Below, piece by piece: positions 26,093-35,143 of a DNA stretch of 64,000 bases (position 1 is its first letter; the number at the start of each line of letters is the position of its first letter). The position numbers were made by a program, and so were the translations under genes. The notes beneath the pieces were generated by a model. That model did no database searches. It worked only from the letters and a program-made list of their open reading frames with translations, and was not told the DNA's origin. The DNA lies in assembly GCA_045802605.1 (NCBI GenBank), contig JBJMQS010000074.1, positions 93,081 to 157,080 of the forward strand. Direction: 5' to 3'. The DNA comes from JBJMQS01 sp045802605. GTDB taxonomy: Bacteria; Planctomycetota; Planctomycetia; Gemmatales; Gemmataceae.

Positions 26093-27714
26093 ACGATAAC
26101 GACGAGCGCTTGGCCGCGTTGATCGACGACCTGAGTCGTCAGCAACGCGCGGGCGAAATGATTGATGTCGCTGCCGTCAGCCAACTGCATCCCGAGCTCG
26201 CCGATGAGTTGCGCGATCTTTGGGCCGCACACCAACTGGCCGACGCCCTGGTCGGCTCCGTCACTCTGCCGGCTCCGCCGGAAGATCGCCCACCCGCGCC
26301 CGCGCTCCAATCATTCGGCGACTTCGAAGTGCTCGGCGAGTTAGGCCGTGGCGGCATGGGCGTGGTTTATCTCGCCCGGCAAAAGAGCCTCGACCGCCTG
26401 GTGGCGCTCAAGGTCGTGTTGCACGGTGCGCTCGCATCCGACTCCGATCGAGCGCGATTCCGGACCGAAGCCGCTTCAACCGCCCGGCTCGTGCATCCCA
26501 ACATCGTCACGGTGTTCGAAGTCGGCGAGCACGAAGGCCGGCCTTACTTCTGCATGCAATACGTCGAGGGCGAGACGCTTGCTCGCCGACTCGATCGCGG
26601 CCCGCTGCCGCCGCGCGAAGCCGCCAGCATCGTCGCGGCGGTGGCGCGGGGCGTTGAAGTCGCCCATCAACAGGGCATTGTTCATCGCGACTTGAAACCA
26701 TCGAACGTGTTGCTCGATGGCGAGCGCAGCATTCCGCGCGTCTCGGATTTTGGTCTCGCCAAAGACCTGGGCGCGGGCACCCCGCTCACCGCGACCGGCG
26801 CTGTGCTTGGCACGCCGAGCTACATGGCGCCGGAGCAAGCGGCGGGGCGGCCGCCCAACCCAGCCGTCGATGTGTACGCTTTGGGTGCAATTCTCTACGA
26901 GTGCCTGACCGGCCGGCCGCCGTTCCAGGCGACGACCGCGCTCGACACCCTGATGCTGGTGTTGGAGCAAGAGCCGGTGCCGCCGCGCTTGCTGAACCCG
27001 GGCACGCCGCGCGAGCTGGAAGCGATCGTGCTCAAGTGCCTAGAGAAATCGCCACGCCGCCGGTATGCGAGCGCTTCGGCGCTGGCGAACGACCTCGACG
27101 CGTTCCTCTCCGGCGAGACGATCTCCGCCACGCCGAGCGGCCTCGGCTATTTTCTCGACCGCGTTTTTCGCGAGAGCCACCACGCCGCGGTCCTCGAAAA
27201 CTGGGGCCTACTGTGGATGTGGCATAGCCTCGTGACTTTGGTGTTGTGCACCGTGACGCAAGTCATCGAATGGTCGGGGTACGGCAGTCACACGACGTAC
27301 CTCATTCTCTGGAGCGTCGGCCTTATCGCCTGGGGAGCGATCTTTTGGTCGCTGCGGCGGCGCGGTGGTCCGGTGCGATTTGTCGAACGGCAAGTCGCGC
27401 ATGCTTGGATGGCCGGCGTGTGCGCTTCGATTGGTATGTTCATCCTCGAAGTGCTCATGGATGAGCCGGCGCTGAAGTTCTCGCCACTCTTAGCCGTCGC
27501 GGCCGGCATGGTGTTTCTGTTCAAGGCGGGCGTGCTGGCCGGCATCTTCTACATTGCCGCCATCGAGATGTTCGCCACCGCAGTGCTCATGGCGATCTTC
27601 CCGAAGGTCGGCGTTCTCTTGTTCGGCCTCAGCACCGCGGCTTGCTTCTTCTTCCCGGGCTTGAAGTACTATCGCCAGAGACTGCGATCGCATCGGCAGG
27701 AGGTGGGCCCATGA
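26089..27714 (+). CDS. Membrane Ser/Thr protein kinase linked to the ECF sigma factor
   Basis: A 541-residue protein. Residues 1-75 are a charged leader. The kinase domain (about 78-345) is complete: GRGGMG loop (87-91), catalytic-site lysine ALK (K108), HRDLKPSN (199-206, D201), DFGLAK (220-225) and GTPSYMAPEQ. Residues about 370-525 hold four to six transmembrane helices, so the kinase faces the cytoplasm with a membrane-embedded C-terminal sensor-like part. Overlaps the sigma gene and the DUF502 gene by ATGA at both ends, so the three are one unit. Confidence 0.94.
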   Translation: MNDNDERLAALIDDLSRQQRAGEMIDVAAVSQLHPELADELRDLWAAHQLADALVGSVTLPAPPEDRPPAPALQSFGDFEVLGELGRGGMGVVYLARQKSLDRLVALKVVLHGALASDSDRARFRTEAASTARLVHPNIVTVFEVGEHEGRPYFCMQYVEGETLARRLDRGPLPPREAASIVAAVARGVEVAHQQGIVHRDLKPSNVLLDGERSIPRVSDFGLAKDLGAGTPLTATGAVLGTPSYMAPEQAAGRPPNPAVDVYALGAILYECLTGRPPFQATTALDTLMLVLEQEPVPPRLLNPGTPRELEAIVLKCLEKSPRRRYASASALANDLDAFLSGETISATPSGLGYFLDRVFRESHHAAVLENWGLLWMWHSLVTLVLCTVTQVIEWSGYGSHTTYLILWSVGLIAWGAIFWSLRRRGGPVRFVERQVAHAWMAGVCASIGMFILEVLMDEPALKFSPLLAVAAGMVFLFKAGVLAGIFYIAAIEMFATAVLMAIFPKVGVLLFGLSTAACFFFPGLKYYRQRLRSHRQEVGP

Positions 27715-28286
27715 CTGGAATATTAACCCACCTTCGCAACAAATTACTGGCCGGCGCATTGTCGGTGATTCCCCTTGTGATTGTGGTTTACATCGCGCTT
27801 TTTCTCGAAGAGCATACGAAGGTCCTCGAGGCTCCCTTGGGCATTCGGTTTCCCGGATTGGGAGTCGTCATTGCCGTTCTGGGCATTTATGTTCTCGGAC
27901 TTGTGGTGACCAGCTTTCTTGGGCAGATCGTGCTCGGGTGGTTGAACACGCTCCTCTTGAAAGTACCCGGGCTGAATCTGGTCTATCGTGCGTGGAAAGA
28001 TATCCTCGTCGCGCCGCCCGATAAGACGGGCATGTTTCATCAGGCCGTGCTGGTCCACACCGGCGTCGGCCAAGCCCAACTCGGCTTCACCAACGGCGGC
28101 CCACTGCCAGGCGACCCGGAAAGTATCTGCGTACTGTTGCCCAATATTCCGAGTCCGTTCTCTGGCCGACTACTAGTGGTGCGACGGGATGCGTGTGTGT
28201 TCTTAAATTTGAGCGTCGAGGATGCACTGAAGTATCAGCTTTCGACGGGCACCTTCGTGCCGCCGGGCCTGGTGATGAAGAGTTAA
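27711..28286 (+). CDS. DUF502 family membrane protein
   Basis: A 191-residue protein; ATG 27711 follows AGGAGGTG and overlaps the kinase stop. Two transmembrane helices (LLAGALSVIPLVIVVYIALF; LGVVIAVLGIYVLGLVVTSF) precede a soluble domain with NLVYRAWKDILV and the NIPSPFSGRLLVVRRD block typical of DUF502. The family has a role in membrane organisation in some bacteria; here it may be a partner of the sigma/kinase pair. Its TAA stop is part of the adjoining palindromic element. Confidence 0.88.
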   Translation: MTGILTHLRNKLLAGALSVIPLVIVVYIALFLEEHTKVLEAPLGIRFPGLGVVIAVLGIYVLGLVVTSFLGQIVLGWLNTLLLKVPGLNLVYRAWKDILVAPPDKTGMFHQAVLVHTGVGQAQLGFTNGGPLPGDPESICVLLPNIPSPFSGRLLVVRRDACVFLNLSVEDALKYQLSTGTFVPPGLVMKS

Positions 28287-28363
28287 CCGCGGAGACGTAG
28301 AGATCGCAGAGCAAAACCAGAGAATGCGTTTCTCGGTATTTCCTCTGCGTCTCTGCGGTTAAC
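28283..28363. repeat. Palindromic element, family A, copy 2
   Basis: TTAACCGCGGAGACGTAGAG at the left and its near complement ending CTCTGCGGTTAA at the right. The left TAA ends the DUF502 gene and the right TTA, read on the minus strand, ends the histidine kinase gene. The centre is less symmetric than in copy 1. It separates two convergent genes and may end both transcripts. Confidence 0.85.
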
Positions 28364-29942
28364 TCTTATCCACCAAAGGGAGATGCACTGTGAATGTGCT
28401 GCCTGATCCATTCTTCGACTGAACAACAATCGTCCCGCCGTGCGCATCCACGACGCTCTGGCAAATCGCAAGCCCCAATCCTGCGCCGCCATTGGACCGA
28501 GTTCGGGCTTTGTCCACGCGATAGAACCGCTCGAAAATGTGCGCGACGTCTTCCTCTGGGATGCCGATGCCGGTGTCGGCAACGTTCAACTCGATGCCGC
28601 CTTTGCTGGGCCGCAGGGTCACGTTCACCGAGCCGCCGGGCCGGTTGTACTTGATCGCGTTGCCGACCAAGTTGTTCACGAGCCGGCCCAGGCCTTCGAC
28701 GTCGCCAAAGAACTTCATTGGCTGCGCTTCGATTGCGATTGACACGTTCTGAGCTTTCGCCAACGGCTGCAATGAATCAACAACCTCGGACACCAGTTGA
28801 TCCAATCGCATCTCGCGTTTTGGCACCTCGGTGCCCGCATCGGCTCGCGCCAATGCCAGCAAGCCATCGACGATTCCGGACATTCGGCGGGAGGCTTGCA
28901 GGCAGGTGTTGATGGCGGATTTGTATTCCTCGACGCTCCGCTCTTTGTTCAGTGCCAACTCGGCATTCGTTCGAATGACGGCCAACGGCGTGCGCAATTC
29001 GTGCGATGCATCGGCGGTGAATTGCGATTGCCGGGCAAATGCCCCGGCCAGTCGATCGAACGCGCCATTGAGGGAATCGGCCAGGCCGGCTAGTTCCGCA
29101 TCGATCGTGTCTGTGTTGATTCGCCGCGACATATCCGCGGCTGAGATTGCCGTCGCGGTTTCGGACATCGCCGCGATCGGTTTCACCACTCGTGACGCTA
29201 CAACCCACCCCCCGGCCAAGCCGAGCAAAATGACGCCCAAGCCTACGGCCCCGAGTCGCCATGCGAACATCGCAGAATCGTGCAACTCTCGCCGTACAGG
29301 CTGGCCGACAAGAATGCGCGTGCGCCGCGGGCCCATCCGGATTGCCTCCCGATTTTCGCCCACGGTGCGCAGCTCGGCCGAGTTCGGCATCTGCTCTTCC
29401 GGAATCGGCTCGCGCTCGTGCTCGCTCCAATTCGCGGACTTCAGAATCTTGCCATCGGCCAACCACACCACGAAGTAGGGCCGGTCATGAACATCGGTCG
29501 GCATTTCCCAGCCCGGTGGCAGGACTAAATCGTCGATCACACTGTCCCCGCGCCGCTCTGGGCCGGCGGCCGGTCGCTGCGCTTCGCGCGGAGGCGGTGG
29601 GCCGTCGAAATCGTAGAAGTCGGGCGGGCCTTCTTTGTCAAACTCAGGCGGCGGCCCTTTGTCTTTGCCGCGAAATCCCTTTTCTTTGTCCTTGGGCCGG
29701 CCGGTTCGACCGGATGGATTGCGCGGTCGCTCGCTGCCGCCCGGCTCGAGCATGTACTGCGGAAAGGATCGCAGCACCGCGTCGAAATATTCGGCGGCGG
29801 CCACGAGCTTGGTGTCCACTTGCTCGAATCGCGCCGCATGACTCCAGGCGTACAGAATGCCCGCGAACCCGCCGACGGCTGCGACGAGCACGAACGCGTA
29901 CCAGATCAACAGGCGGGCCCGCAGCGACCTAATCGGCAGCAT
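28359..29942 (-). CDS. Sensor histidine kinase
   Basis: A 527-residue membrane kinase. TM1 (about residues 11-32), a periplasmic sensor of about 200 residues with a striking Lys/Pro/Asp-rich stretch (about 78-130), TM2 (about 230-250), HAMP, HisKA with DASHELRTPLAV (around 312), then the ATP lid motifs NAIKYN, DTGIGIP, FERFYRVDKARTRSNGGAGLGLAI. Organisation resembles CusS/QseC-like sensors that respond to metals or envelope state, but the ligand is unknown. It overlaps the response regulator gene by 14 bases. Confidence 0.95.
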   Translation of the reverse strand: MLPIRSLRARLLIWYAFVLVAAVGGFAGILYAWSHAARFEQVDTKLVAAAEYFDAVLRSFPQYMLEPGGSERPRNPSGRTGRPKDKEKGFRGKDKGPPPEFDKEGPPDFYDFDGPPPPREAQRPAAGPERRGDSVIDDLVLPPGWEMPTDVHDRPYFVVWLADGKILKSANWSEHEREPIPEEQMPNSAELRTVGENREAIRMGPRRTRILVGQPVRRELHDSAMFAWRLGAVGLGVILLGLAGGWVVASRVVKPIAAMSETATAISAADMSRRINTDTIDAELAGLADSLNGAFDRLAGAFARQSQFTADASHELRTPLAVIRTNAELALNKERSVEEYKSAINTCLQASRRMSGIVDGLLALARADAGTEVPKREMRLDQLVSEVVDSLQPLAKAQNVSIAIEAQPMKFFGDVEGLGRLVNNLVGNAIKYNRPGGSVNVTLRPSKGGIELNVADTGIGIPEEDVAHIFERFYRVDKARTRSNGGAGLGLAICQSVVDAHGGTIVVQSKNGSGSTFTVHLPLVDKS

Positions 29943-30600
29943 CGATCACGTAACCTTGACCCCGGCGGGTCGAAATAAAATCCTTGCCGAGCTTGCGGCG
30001 GACGTGCCCCACATGCACGTCGAGCAGGTTCGACAGCGAGTCGTCGTTTTCATCGAATATGTGGTCGTAGATTTCCGTGCGGCTCACGACCTGGCCGCGC
30101 CGAAGCGCCAGGAATTCCACAATCGCGTATTCACGAGCAGTAAGAGCGACCGGCTGGCCCTCGAGCTTCACACTTCGCGCCCGGACATCGATCGTGATCG
30201 GGCCGATCTCGATGAGCGGCGTGGCTTGCCCGGCCGAGCGGCGAATCAACGCTCGGAGGCGGGCGAGCAATTCGTTGAGATCGAATGGTTTGACCAGGTA
30301 ATCATCCGCGCCAACGTCCAGGCCGCGAACGCGATCCGGGATCGCGTCTCGTGCCGTGAGCATCAGAACAGGCGTTTTCTTTTTCGTTCGCAAGCTCTTC
30401 AGCAGGTCGAAGCCATTCATGCCGGGCAGCATCACATCGAGCACGATCGCGTCATATTCCCAATTGACGGCTTTGAAATGCCCGTCGGTGCCATCGGCCG
30501 CTTCATCGACAGCGTATCGCTCTTCGCGCAAAGCTTGCGCGATGCCGTGCAACAGATCCGGCTCATCTTCGATCACGAGGACACGCATATTTCGTCTCAA
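29929..30600 (-). CDS. OmpR/PhoB-family response regulator
   Basis: A 223-residue regulator, partner of the histidine kinase that follows it. Receiver domain with acidic pair ED, phospho-acceptor D55 (AIVLDVMLPG), conserved Thr in MLTARD and Lys in YLVKPF; winged-helix DNA-binding domain from about 125 to 220 (LTAREYAIVEFLALRRGQVV; VHVGHVRRKLG). The start may be 12 bases later (second ATG). Its promoter would lie just upstream, next to the hairpin at 30608-30635. Confidence 0.95.
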   Translation of the reverse strand: MRRNMRVLVIEDEPDLLHGIAQALREERYAVDEAADGTDGHFKAVNWEYDAIVLDVMLPGMNGFDLLKSLRTKKKTPVLMLTARDAIPDRVRGLDVGADDYLVKPFDLNELLARLRALIRRSAGQATPLIEIGPITIDVRARSVKLEGQPVALTAREYAIVEFLALRRGQVVSRTEIYDHIFDENDDSLSNLLDVHVGHVRRKLGKDFISTRRGQGYVIDAAD

Positions 30601-30607
30601 TCAACAG

Positions 30608-30635
30608 GGTGGGCACCGCCCTTGCGGTGCCCACC
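30608..30635. terminator. Hairpin between peroxidase gene end and response regulator start
   Basis: Perfect 12-base arms GGTGGGCACCGC (30608-30619) and 30624-30635 with a 4-base loop. It follows the stop of the peroxidase gene by about 10 bases on the minus strand. A related but shorter palindrome lies at 48010-48035. No U-tract. Confidence 0.6.
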
Positions 30636-30646
30636 GAAATTCTACA

Positions 30647-33268
30647 TCATCGCCGGCCCGATGGAGGCGCGGCATTGCCGTTCGGTCGGCCACCCGAACT
30701 GCTGCCACCGCTGGTCCCCGATCCGCTGCCTTGATTCGGCGGCGGCATCATGCCGGGCGGGGGTGGTGGGGGCTGCATTGGGCCGGATGGTGTTCCACCG
30801 CTCTGCCCGCTGCCCGAGCTTGGCGGTGCAGGAGGAGGGGGAAGTGGCTGCATCGGCCCGGTCTGCGTTCCCGATCCTGATTGCCCCGAACCGCTCGATC
30901 CTCCATTGGTAGTTGGCGGAGGAGGAGGTTGAGTCGGCCCCCTTTGCGATCCGCTGCCGGTTGATTGGCCGCCCGTCGGTGGAGGGGGCGGTGGGGGTGC
31001 AGGCGGCAGCGGTCCGGACTGCGTGCCGCCACCCGAGGATTGGCCCGAGCCGCTTGAGCCTGAGCCCGATGGCGGAGGCGGAGGAGGTGGCGGCGGAGGC
31101 ATTGGCGGCAACTGATTTTGCGAACCGCTATTCGAATTTCCTGACGGTTGCCCAGACCCCGTTGGCGGCGGAGGTGGCGGAGGCGGTTGACTCGGCCCGC
31201 TCTGCGACCCGCCGGAATGCTGGCCCGGACCAGGCGGTGGCGGGGGTGGTGGCGGTTGCATCGGCCCCGATTGTGTGCCGCCCGTTTGTCCCGAACCAGT
31301 ACCCGACATCGGCGGCGGGCAGGCGGGTTGACCAGGTCCCGACTGGGTTGGCGGCTGTTGCGTAGGCGGCGGCGGCGCATTGACCGGCAACGTGCCCAGA
31401 TCAACGCGATCGAAGTGATCGCCGCCACGGGTCAGAGAAATCACATTCGCCGGCAGGCTGGTATCCAACCACCCGAGCAGCGTTTGTTGCCGGACTTTGA
31501 ACTGGCCCACGCCCAAGCCATTGAGCGTGTTGAAGTGGAAGTCACCCTTCGGACCAGTGACCGTGGTGGCGACGACTTCGTTGGTGTTCGCGTCGAGGAG
31601 TTGCACGGTCCGCCCGACGACACCACCTTCACTCAATTGACGATGCCCATCGTGGTTGCCATCGACGAACACGCTGCCATCGATCGACACCCGGAATGTG
31701 AACGCATCCGGCTGAATGTTCGTGATTTCGGTGTTGCGGCGGATGATGTCCGAGAGCTTCGTGTTGCGAAGTTCATCGAGGTCTTTGCCGCTGAATACCT
31801 GCTCATACCAGAATCGATCGCCGTCGCGCAGACGTTGGAACTGATCCGACAACACGCGGCGAATCATTGGACCGGTGTTGCCACCGCCGACGTGATCCTC
31901 TGCCAGTGCGCCGACCCAGGCATCGATGTTGTCCACATTGCCGTAGAGCGATTGCAGCTTCTGTTGGAGATCAGTGTTCGAGGTGATTTGCGCAAAGCTC
32001 GTCACCTTGGGCAGGCCGTACGCCGCCCGCATCGAGTTGTAATCCGCGAGGCCATGGTCCCGGCCACGCTGGATGTTCAAGCTCACGAGATCCAGGCCGC
32101 CGGAGCCCGGAGGCCCGAAGAGGAAGTTGCGCAGACTGTTGACGACTTTGGTGTCGATTTCGGACGACGGATCGGACGACAGATACTTCAGCACCGAATC
32201 GATCCCGTTCTGCGAAACGATGCTCGGGTTGAAGAACGCCTCCGCGAGGGTCACTTCGTCGGCGACCGGCAAGCCGCTGTTGCCGAGGAATTCGATATCG
32301 TCGCCGAGCATACTGTGACCGAGCCGGAATGCTGCGGTTGAAAACTCGGTCGCGATGCCCGGGTTCACATTGGACTTGTAGCCGCTGTAGGGCTTCAGTG
32401 CATCTCTGCCGAGCATCGTCGGCAGCCACTCGTTGTAGGTGATGACCTGCAACTCCGCGATCACCCGCTGCCGGGTCATTTGATAAACCTGCTCATCGCT
32501 GAAGCTCGGATTCGCCTGGCTGATGCGGTCGGCGATGTGGTTGTGCTCGCGGATAAACAGCGTGTGCAGCGACGTCAGTTCCGGGTTCTCGTTGGCCCGG
32601 ATGTCGCCGGCCATAAACATGCCCGTGGCGGGATCGATCGGCGGCAAATCGCCGGCCGAGGTCTTCATCCGGCCACCCGTGTGAGCACGGAGGCTGTCCG
32701 CCGTGGCGCTGTCGGAGCCGTAGATTTGCGAACCATCGATCCAGGCCGAAACGTTGTTGATCTCCTGGCGTGGATTGCTCGCACTGGTGCCGGTGCCTGC
32801 CGCCGCGAGCGAGCGGGTCATCGGAATGACTTGGGTGCCGGTGCTGTTGGGATCGAAGTACGGATCACCGGTGGGGACCGGGATGTTGAACGGCACTGAG
32901 CCAGTCGGCGTGAGATCGAGATCGTGATCGAGGAACTGGCCCCAGGCGTACGCCATGGCGGAGAGTCCGCCGGCGCTGACGATGTCTTGGCTGCCTTGAT
33001 CGGACACGGCGTTGCTGATTTCACGGGCGCTGGGCCGGCCGTCGGTCGGTGAGGAAATGCCATCGGCGAAGGCCGCCGGTGCGATACGAATCTGGGCGGC
33101 GCCGGCCGAACCCCAGTCGCTGTGTTGCAGATTGTTCATCGTGCCATCGATGGTGCGGAAGCCGGTGACCGTGGGGGTGATCCGGTCCTCGAGTGGCAAC
33201 AGGTTCAGTCGTGCTTTCTCCGCTTTTCGTTTGCGGAGCATTCGGAAGAATCGGTCGGAAAGACTCAT
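30647..33268 (-). CDS. Secreted animal-type haem peroxidase with LEDR motif, SdrD_B-like domain and polyproline tail
   Basis: An 873-residue protein; AAAGGACG precedes the ATG. It starts with a basic stretch and LLPLEDRITPT (residues 24-33). The peroxidase domain (about 35-535) has the distal-side GQFLDHDLDLTP (H115), catalytic Arg and conserved Glu in HTLFIREHNHIADRI (R240, E241), proximal His in AFRLGHSML (H318) and Asn in SLNIQRGRDHG (N398). So it should oxidise halides or phenols with H2O2. Then comes an SdrD_B-like beta domain (SIDGSVFVDGNHDG, about 540-625). The last 230 residues are Pro/Gly/Ser/Gln repeats, probably wall- or surface-binding. Confidence 0.92.
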   Translation of the reverse strand: MSLSDRFFRMLRKRKAEKARLNLLPLEDRITPTVTGFRTIDGTMNNLQHSDWGSAGAAQIRIAPAAFADGISSPTDGRPSAREISNAVSDQGSQDIVSAGGLSAMAYAWGQFLDHDLDLTPTGSVPFNIPVPTGDPYFDPNSTGTQVIPMTRSLAAAGTGTSASNPRQEINNVSAWIDGSQIYGSDSATADSLRAHTGGRMKTSAGDLPPIDPATGMFMAGDIRANENPELTSLHTLFIREHNHIADRISQANPSFSDEQVYQMTRQRVIAELQVITYNEWLPTMLGRDALKPYSGYKSNVNPGIATEFSTAAFRLGHSMLGDDIEFLGNSGLPVADEVTLAEAFFNPSIVSQNGIDSVLKYLSSDPSSEIDTKVVNSLRNFLFGPPGSGGLDLVSLNIQRGRDHGLADYNSMRAAYGLPKVTSFAQITSNTDLQQKLQSLYGNVDNIDAWVGALAEDHVGGGNTGPMIRRVLSDQFQRLRDGDRFWYEQVFSGKDLDELRNTKLSDIIRRNTEITNIQPDAFTFRVSIDGSVFVDGNHDGHRQLSEGGVVGRTVQLLDANTNEVVATTVTGPKGDFHFNTLNGLGVGQFKVRQQTLLGWLDTSLPANVISLTRGGDHFDRVDLGTLPVNAPPPPTQQPPTQSGPGQPACPPPMSGTGSGQTGGTQSGPMQPPPPPPPPGPGQHSGGSQSGPSQPPPPPPPPTGSGQPSGNSNSGSQNQLPPMPPPPPPPPPPSGSGSSGSGQSSGGGTQSGPLPPAPPPPPPPTGGQSTGSGSQRGPTQPPPPPTTNGGSSGSGQSGSGTQTGPMQPLPPPPAPPSSGSGQSGGTPSGPMQPPPPPPGMMPPPNQGSGSGTSGGSSSGGRPNGNAAPPSGRR

Positions 33269-33867
33269 GGCTCGTCCTTTCGAGATGGGAGATAGATGCG
33301 CTTTGGATTGATCTGCTGGGCGTTAAAACTACATCTCGACGCCGTTCACAATTGGGTGGGCGAACCGCAAACAGGTTGATCAGTAAGTCACCTCCTCTCG
33401 ACACCTAACAATGCACGAAAATTAGCGAAGTGCACCTGAACTCGGGATGAAGTGCGGGATCAGAAACCTGAACTTTGAATGAAGGGATCATTCATCTTCG
33501 TTTCACAATTCGCAATGGAGGCGAGGAAGTTGTTGGCACGTCGCGAAAAAGTGCAATACACGCAAAACCACACACCAAAGTTTCTGGTTGAATGTCTTCA
33601 CACCAAAGGTGTGAGATTTCTCAGTCCAGGGCGCAGCCCTGGGTATTCATGCGAATTGTTTTGCAGCCTGTAGGGCTGCGATAGACTGTCTCAGCCCTTC
33701 AGGCTGAAATCGACGTCGCATGGTAACCCAGGGCTGCGCCCTGGGTTGAGAAATCTCAGGCCTTCAGCCTGAAACAAAGCCACACGGAGACACGATCTCA
33801 ATCCCCGTTGCTTTCACTCGTTGCGTCGCATTCGGTGCATGACAAAAGAGAAGGCTGCGTTCGCGTT
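33269..33867. other. 599-base region without a credible gene
   Basis: Upstream region of the peroxidase gene. It holds the nested palindrome at 33612-33758. No open frame on either strand has a convincing start and known residues; the longest one (33479-33673) reads through the palindrome. The promoter of the peroxidase gene should be within 33269-33450 but no clear box was seen. Confidence 0.6.
33612..33758. repeat. Nested palindromic element, family C
   Basis: Outer arms of 33 bases (33612-33644 and 33726-33758) pair with two mismatches; they include the inner palindrome CCAGGGCGCAGCCCTGG. Between them AGCCTGTAGGGCT and AGCCCTTCAGGCT form a second near-perfect hairpin. Looks like a MITE without coding capacity. 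Confidence 0.75.
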
Positions 33868-34515
33868 CTAAATGCTCTGACGCACGGGCAGGGATCGTCC
33901 CGGCCACTGCAAAGTGAAGTTCATCGAGAACGAAAGCCGCTTCACTTCACCGCGATGCGGCGTCACTGTGTGCCAGACGTGTGCCGGAAAAATGAGCATC
34001 AAACTCGGCCGTGGGGCGATCTTCACGTAATCGCGCTGGCCCGTCGCGGCCAGGTTGGCATTGAATCGTGGATCGTGCAGGATGAGCAGCCCGTCACCGA
34101 CATCGAAATAGTCATCCTTCTCGTCTGGTTGCCCAACCACCGGATCATCATGTAGAGGGGTGCGGGCGTAATAGATGCCAACCAAATCGGCATTGTGATT
34201 GTGGGCCAGCGTCAACTCACCCTTGGCTGCGTAATTGCTGAACATCACGAGATCGACGGACTCCGGCTTGCCGACTCGCTCCGCACCGAGCCAGCGTTCG
34301 AGGCCTTCCAGAAACATACCGCGCAAGCGGGCGATCGCAGGCTCTTGCTCCGCGAGCGAAAGGAGATTCAGCGAATCCGGATGCATGTCGAACCCATCCG
34401 CGAACTCCTGGCGTTCATCAAAGAGGCGGCAAAGATCGCCATTGAGCGTATCGGTATCCGGAAATTGAATGGTCAACAACCGCGTCGGGAACAGGCTGTA
34501 TTCATGCAACTGCAT
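33868..34515 (-). CDS. Putative 2-oxoglutarate/Fe(II)-dependent oxygenase
   Basis: A 215-residue protein resembling the TIGR02466 group. The double-stranded beta-helix iron site is suggested by AHNHNADLVGIYYA (about residues 102-115) and by MLIFPAHVWHTVTPHRGE followed by KRLSFSMNF (about 172-200), which gives the distal His and the 2-oxoglutarate-binding Arg. Substrate unknown. It lies 26 bases after the DoxX-like gene and is likely co-transcribed. Confidence 0.8.
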   Translation of the reverse strand: MQLHEYSLFPTRLLTIQFPDTDTLNGDLCRLFDERQEFADGFDMHPDSLNLLSLAEQEPAIARLRGMFLEGLERWLGAERVGKPESVDLVMFSNYAAKGELTLAHNHNADLVGIYYARTPLHDDPVVGQPDEKDDYFDVGDGLLILHDPRFNANLAATGQRDYVKIAPRPSLMLIFPAHVWHTVTPHRGEVKRLSFSMNFTLQWPGRSLPVRQSI

Positions 34516-34541
34516 GATGGGATCTTATTACCGAGACGTTA

Positions 34542-34928
34542 TCAGCGGCGGAACGGCAAAAGGGCCCGCACTCTCGCATCGCGCAGATACAACGCCAACC
34601 ACACGACCACGCCGACAACGACCGCCATGGCGAAGTTGTCGTGCACGCGCATGTGCGTGGCCACCGCGCCGCCGAGATAGCCAGTGAGCAGGATCGCCCC
34701 GAGCACCGCCGTTTGCGGGATGAAGAAGAGGATGCCGCACACGAGTTGCACAATAGCGAGCGGAAACGCGACGTCGGCCGGGTAGCCGAATTTGTCGGTG
34801 AATAGTTTCTTCTGTTCGTTAATACCTGGATTATCGATGTATTGGAACACGATCCCGGTGCACATCATGAGCGTGACCAATGTGGTGAGAATCCAGCCGA
34901 TGATGGTCAGCACTTTGTTTTGTGGCAT
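34542..34928 (-). CDS. DoxX-like membrane protein
   Basis: A 128-residue protein with four transmembrane helices. LFTDKFGYPADVAFPLAIVQ and ILLTGYLGGAVATHMRV are typical of the DoxX-like (PF13564-type) group. Members are linked to redox stress or quinone-related functions, none certain. First gene of a pair with the oxygenase. A hairpin at 35089-35114 lies upstream of it and belongs to the gene before. Confidence 0.88.
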   Translation of the reverse strand: MPQNKVLTIIGWILTTLVTLMMCTGIVFQYIDNPGINEQKKLFTDKFGYPADVAFPLAIVQLVCGILFFIPQTAVLGAILLTGYLGGAVATHMRVHDNFAMAVVVGVVVWLALYLRDARVRALLPFRR

Positions 34929-35088
34929 TGATGTCTTTCTGTTTTTAGGAGCGTCGAGGCGTCAGCCCGACGTGTCAGCGCTTAAACATTTCTGAGTCTC
35001 GCACGTCGAGCTTTCGTCTCGACGCTCGTTAAGTCATTCGTATGGACGCTCGCTTGTGGCGTCACCAAAAGTAACCCATAAAACCAAC

Positions 35089-35114
35089 GGAGCCCGGGGT
35101 TGCCCCCGGGCTCC
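35089..35114 (-). terminator. Terminator after the FG-GAP protein gene
   Basis: GGAGCCCGGGG (35089-35099) and its complement (35104-35114) form an 11-bp GC stem with a 4-base loop. Leftward transcription then meets CGTTGGTTTT, a partial T-tract. It lies 30 bases past the stop at 35144. Confidence 0.75.
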
Positions 35115-35143
35115 AGTCCGACCGTCCCGCCTTTCGGCGAGTC

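Noticed and set aside
33479..33673. 64-residue frame upstream of the peroxidase gene
   Set aside because: Its second half is the family C palindrome (FLSPGRSPGYS); no known homology pattern and no ribosome binding site.
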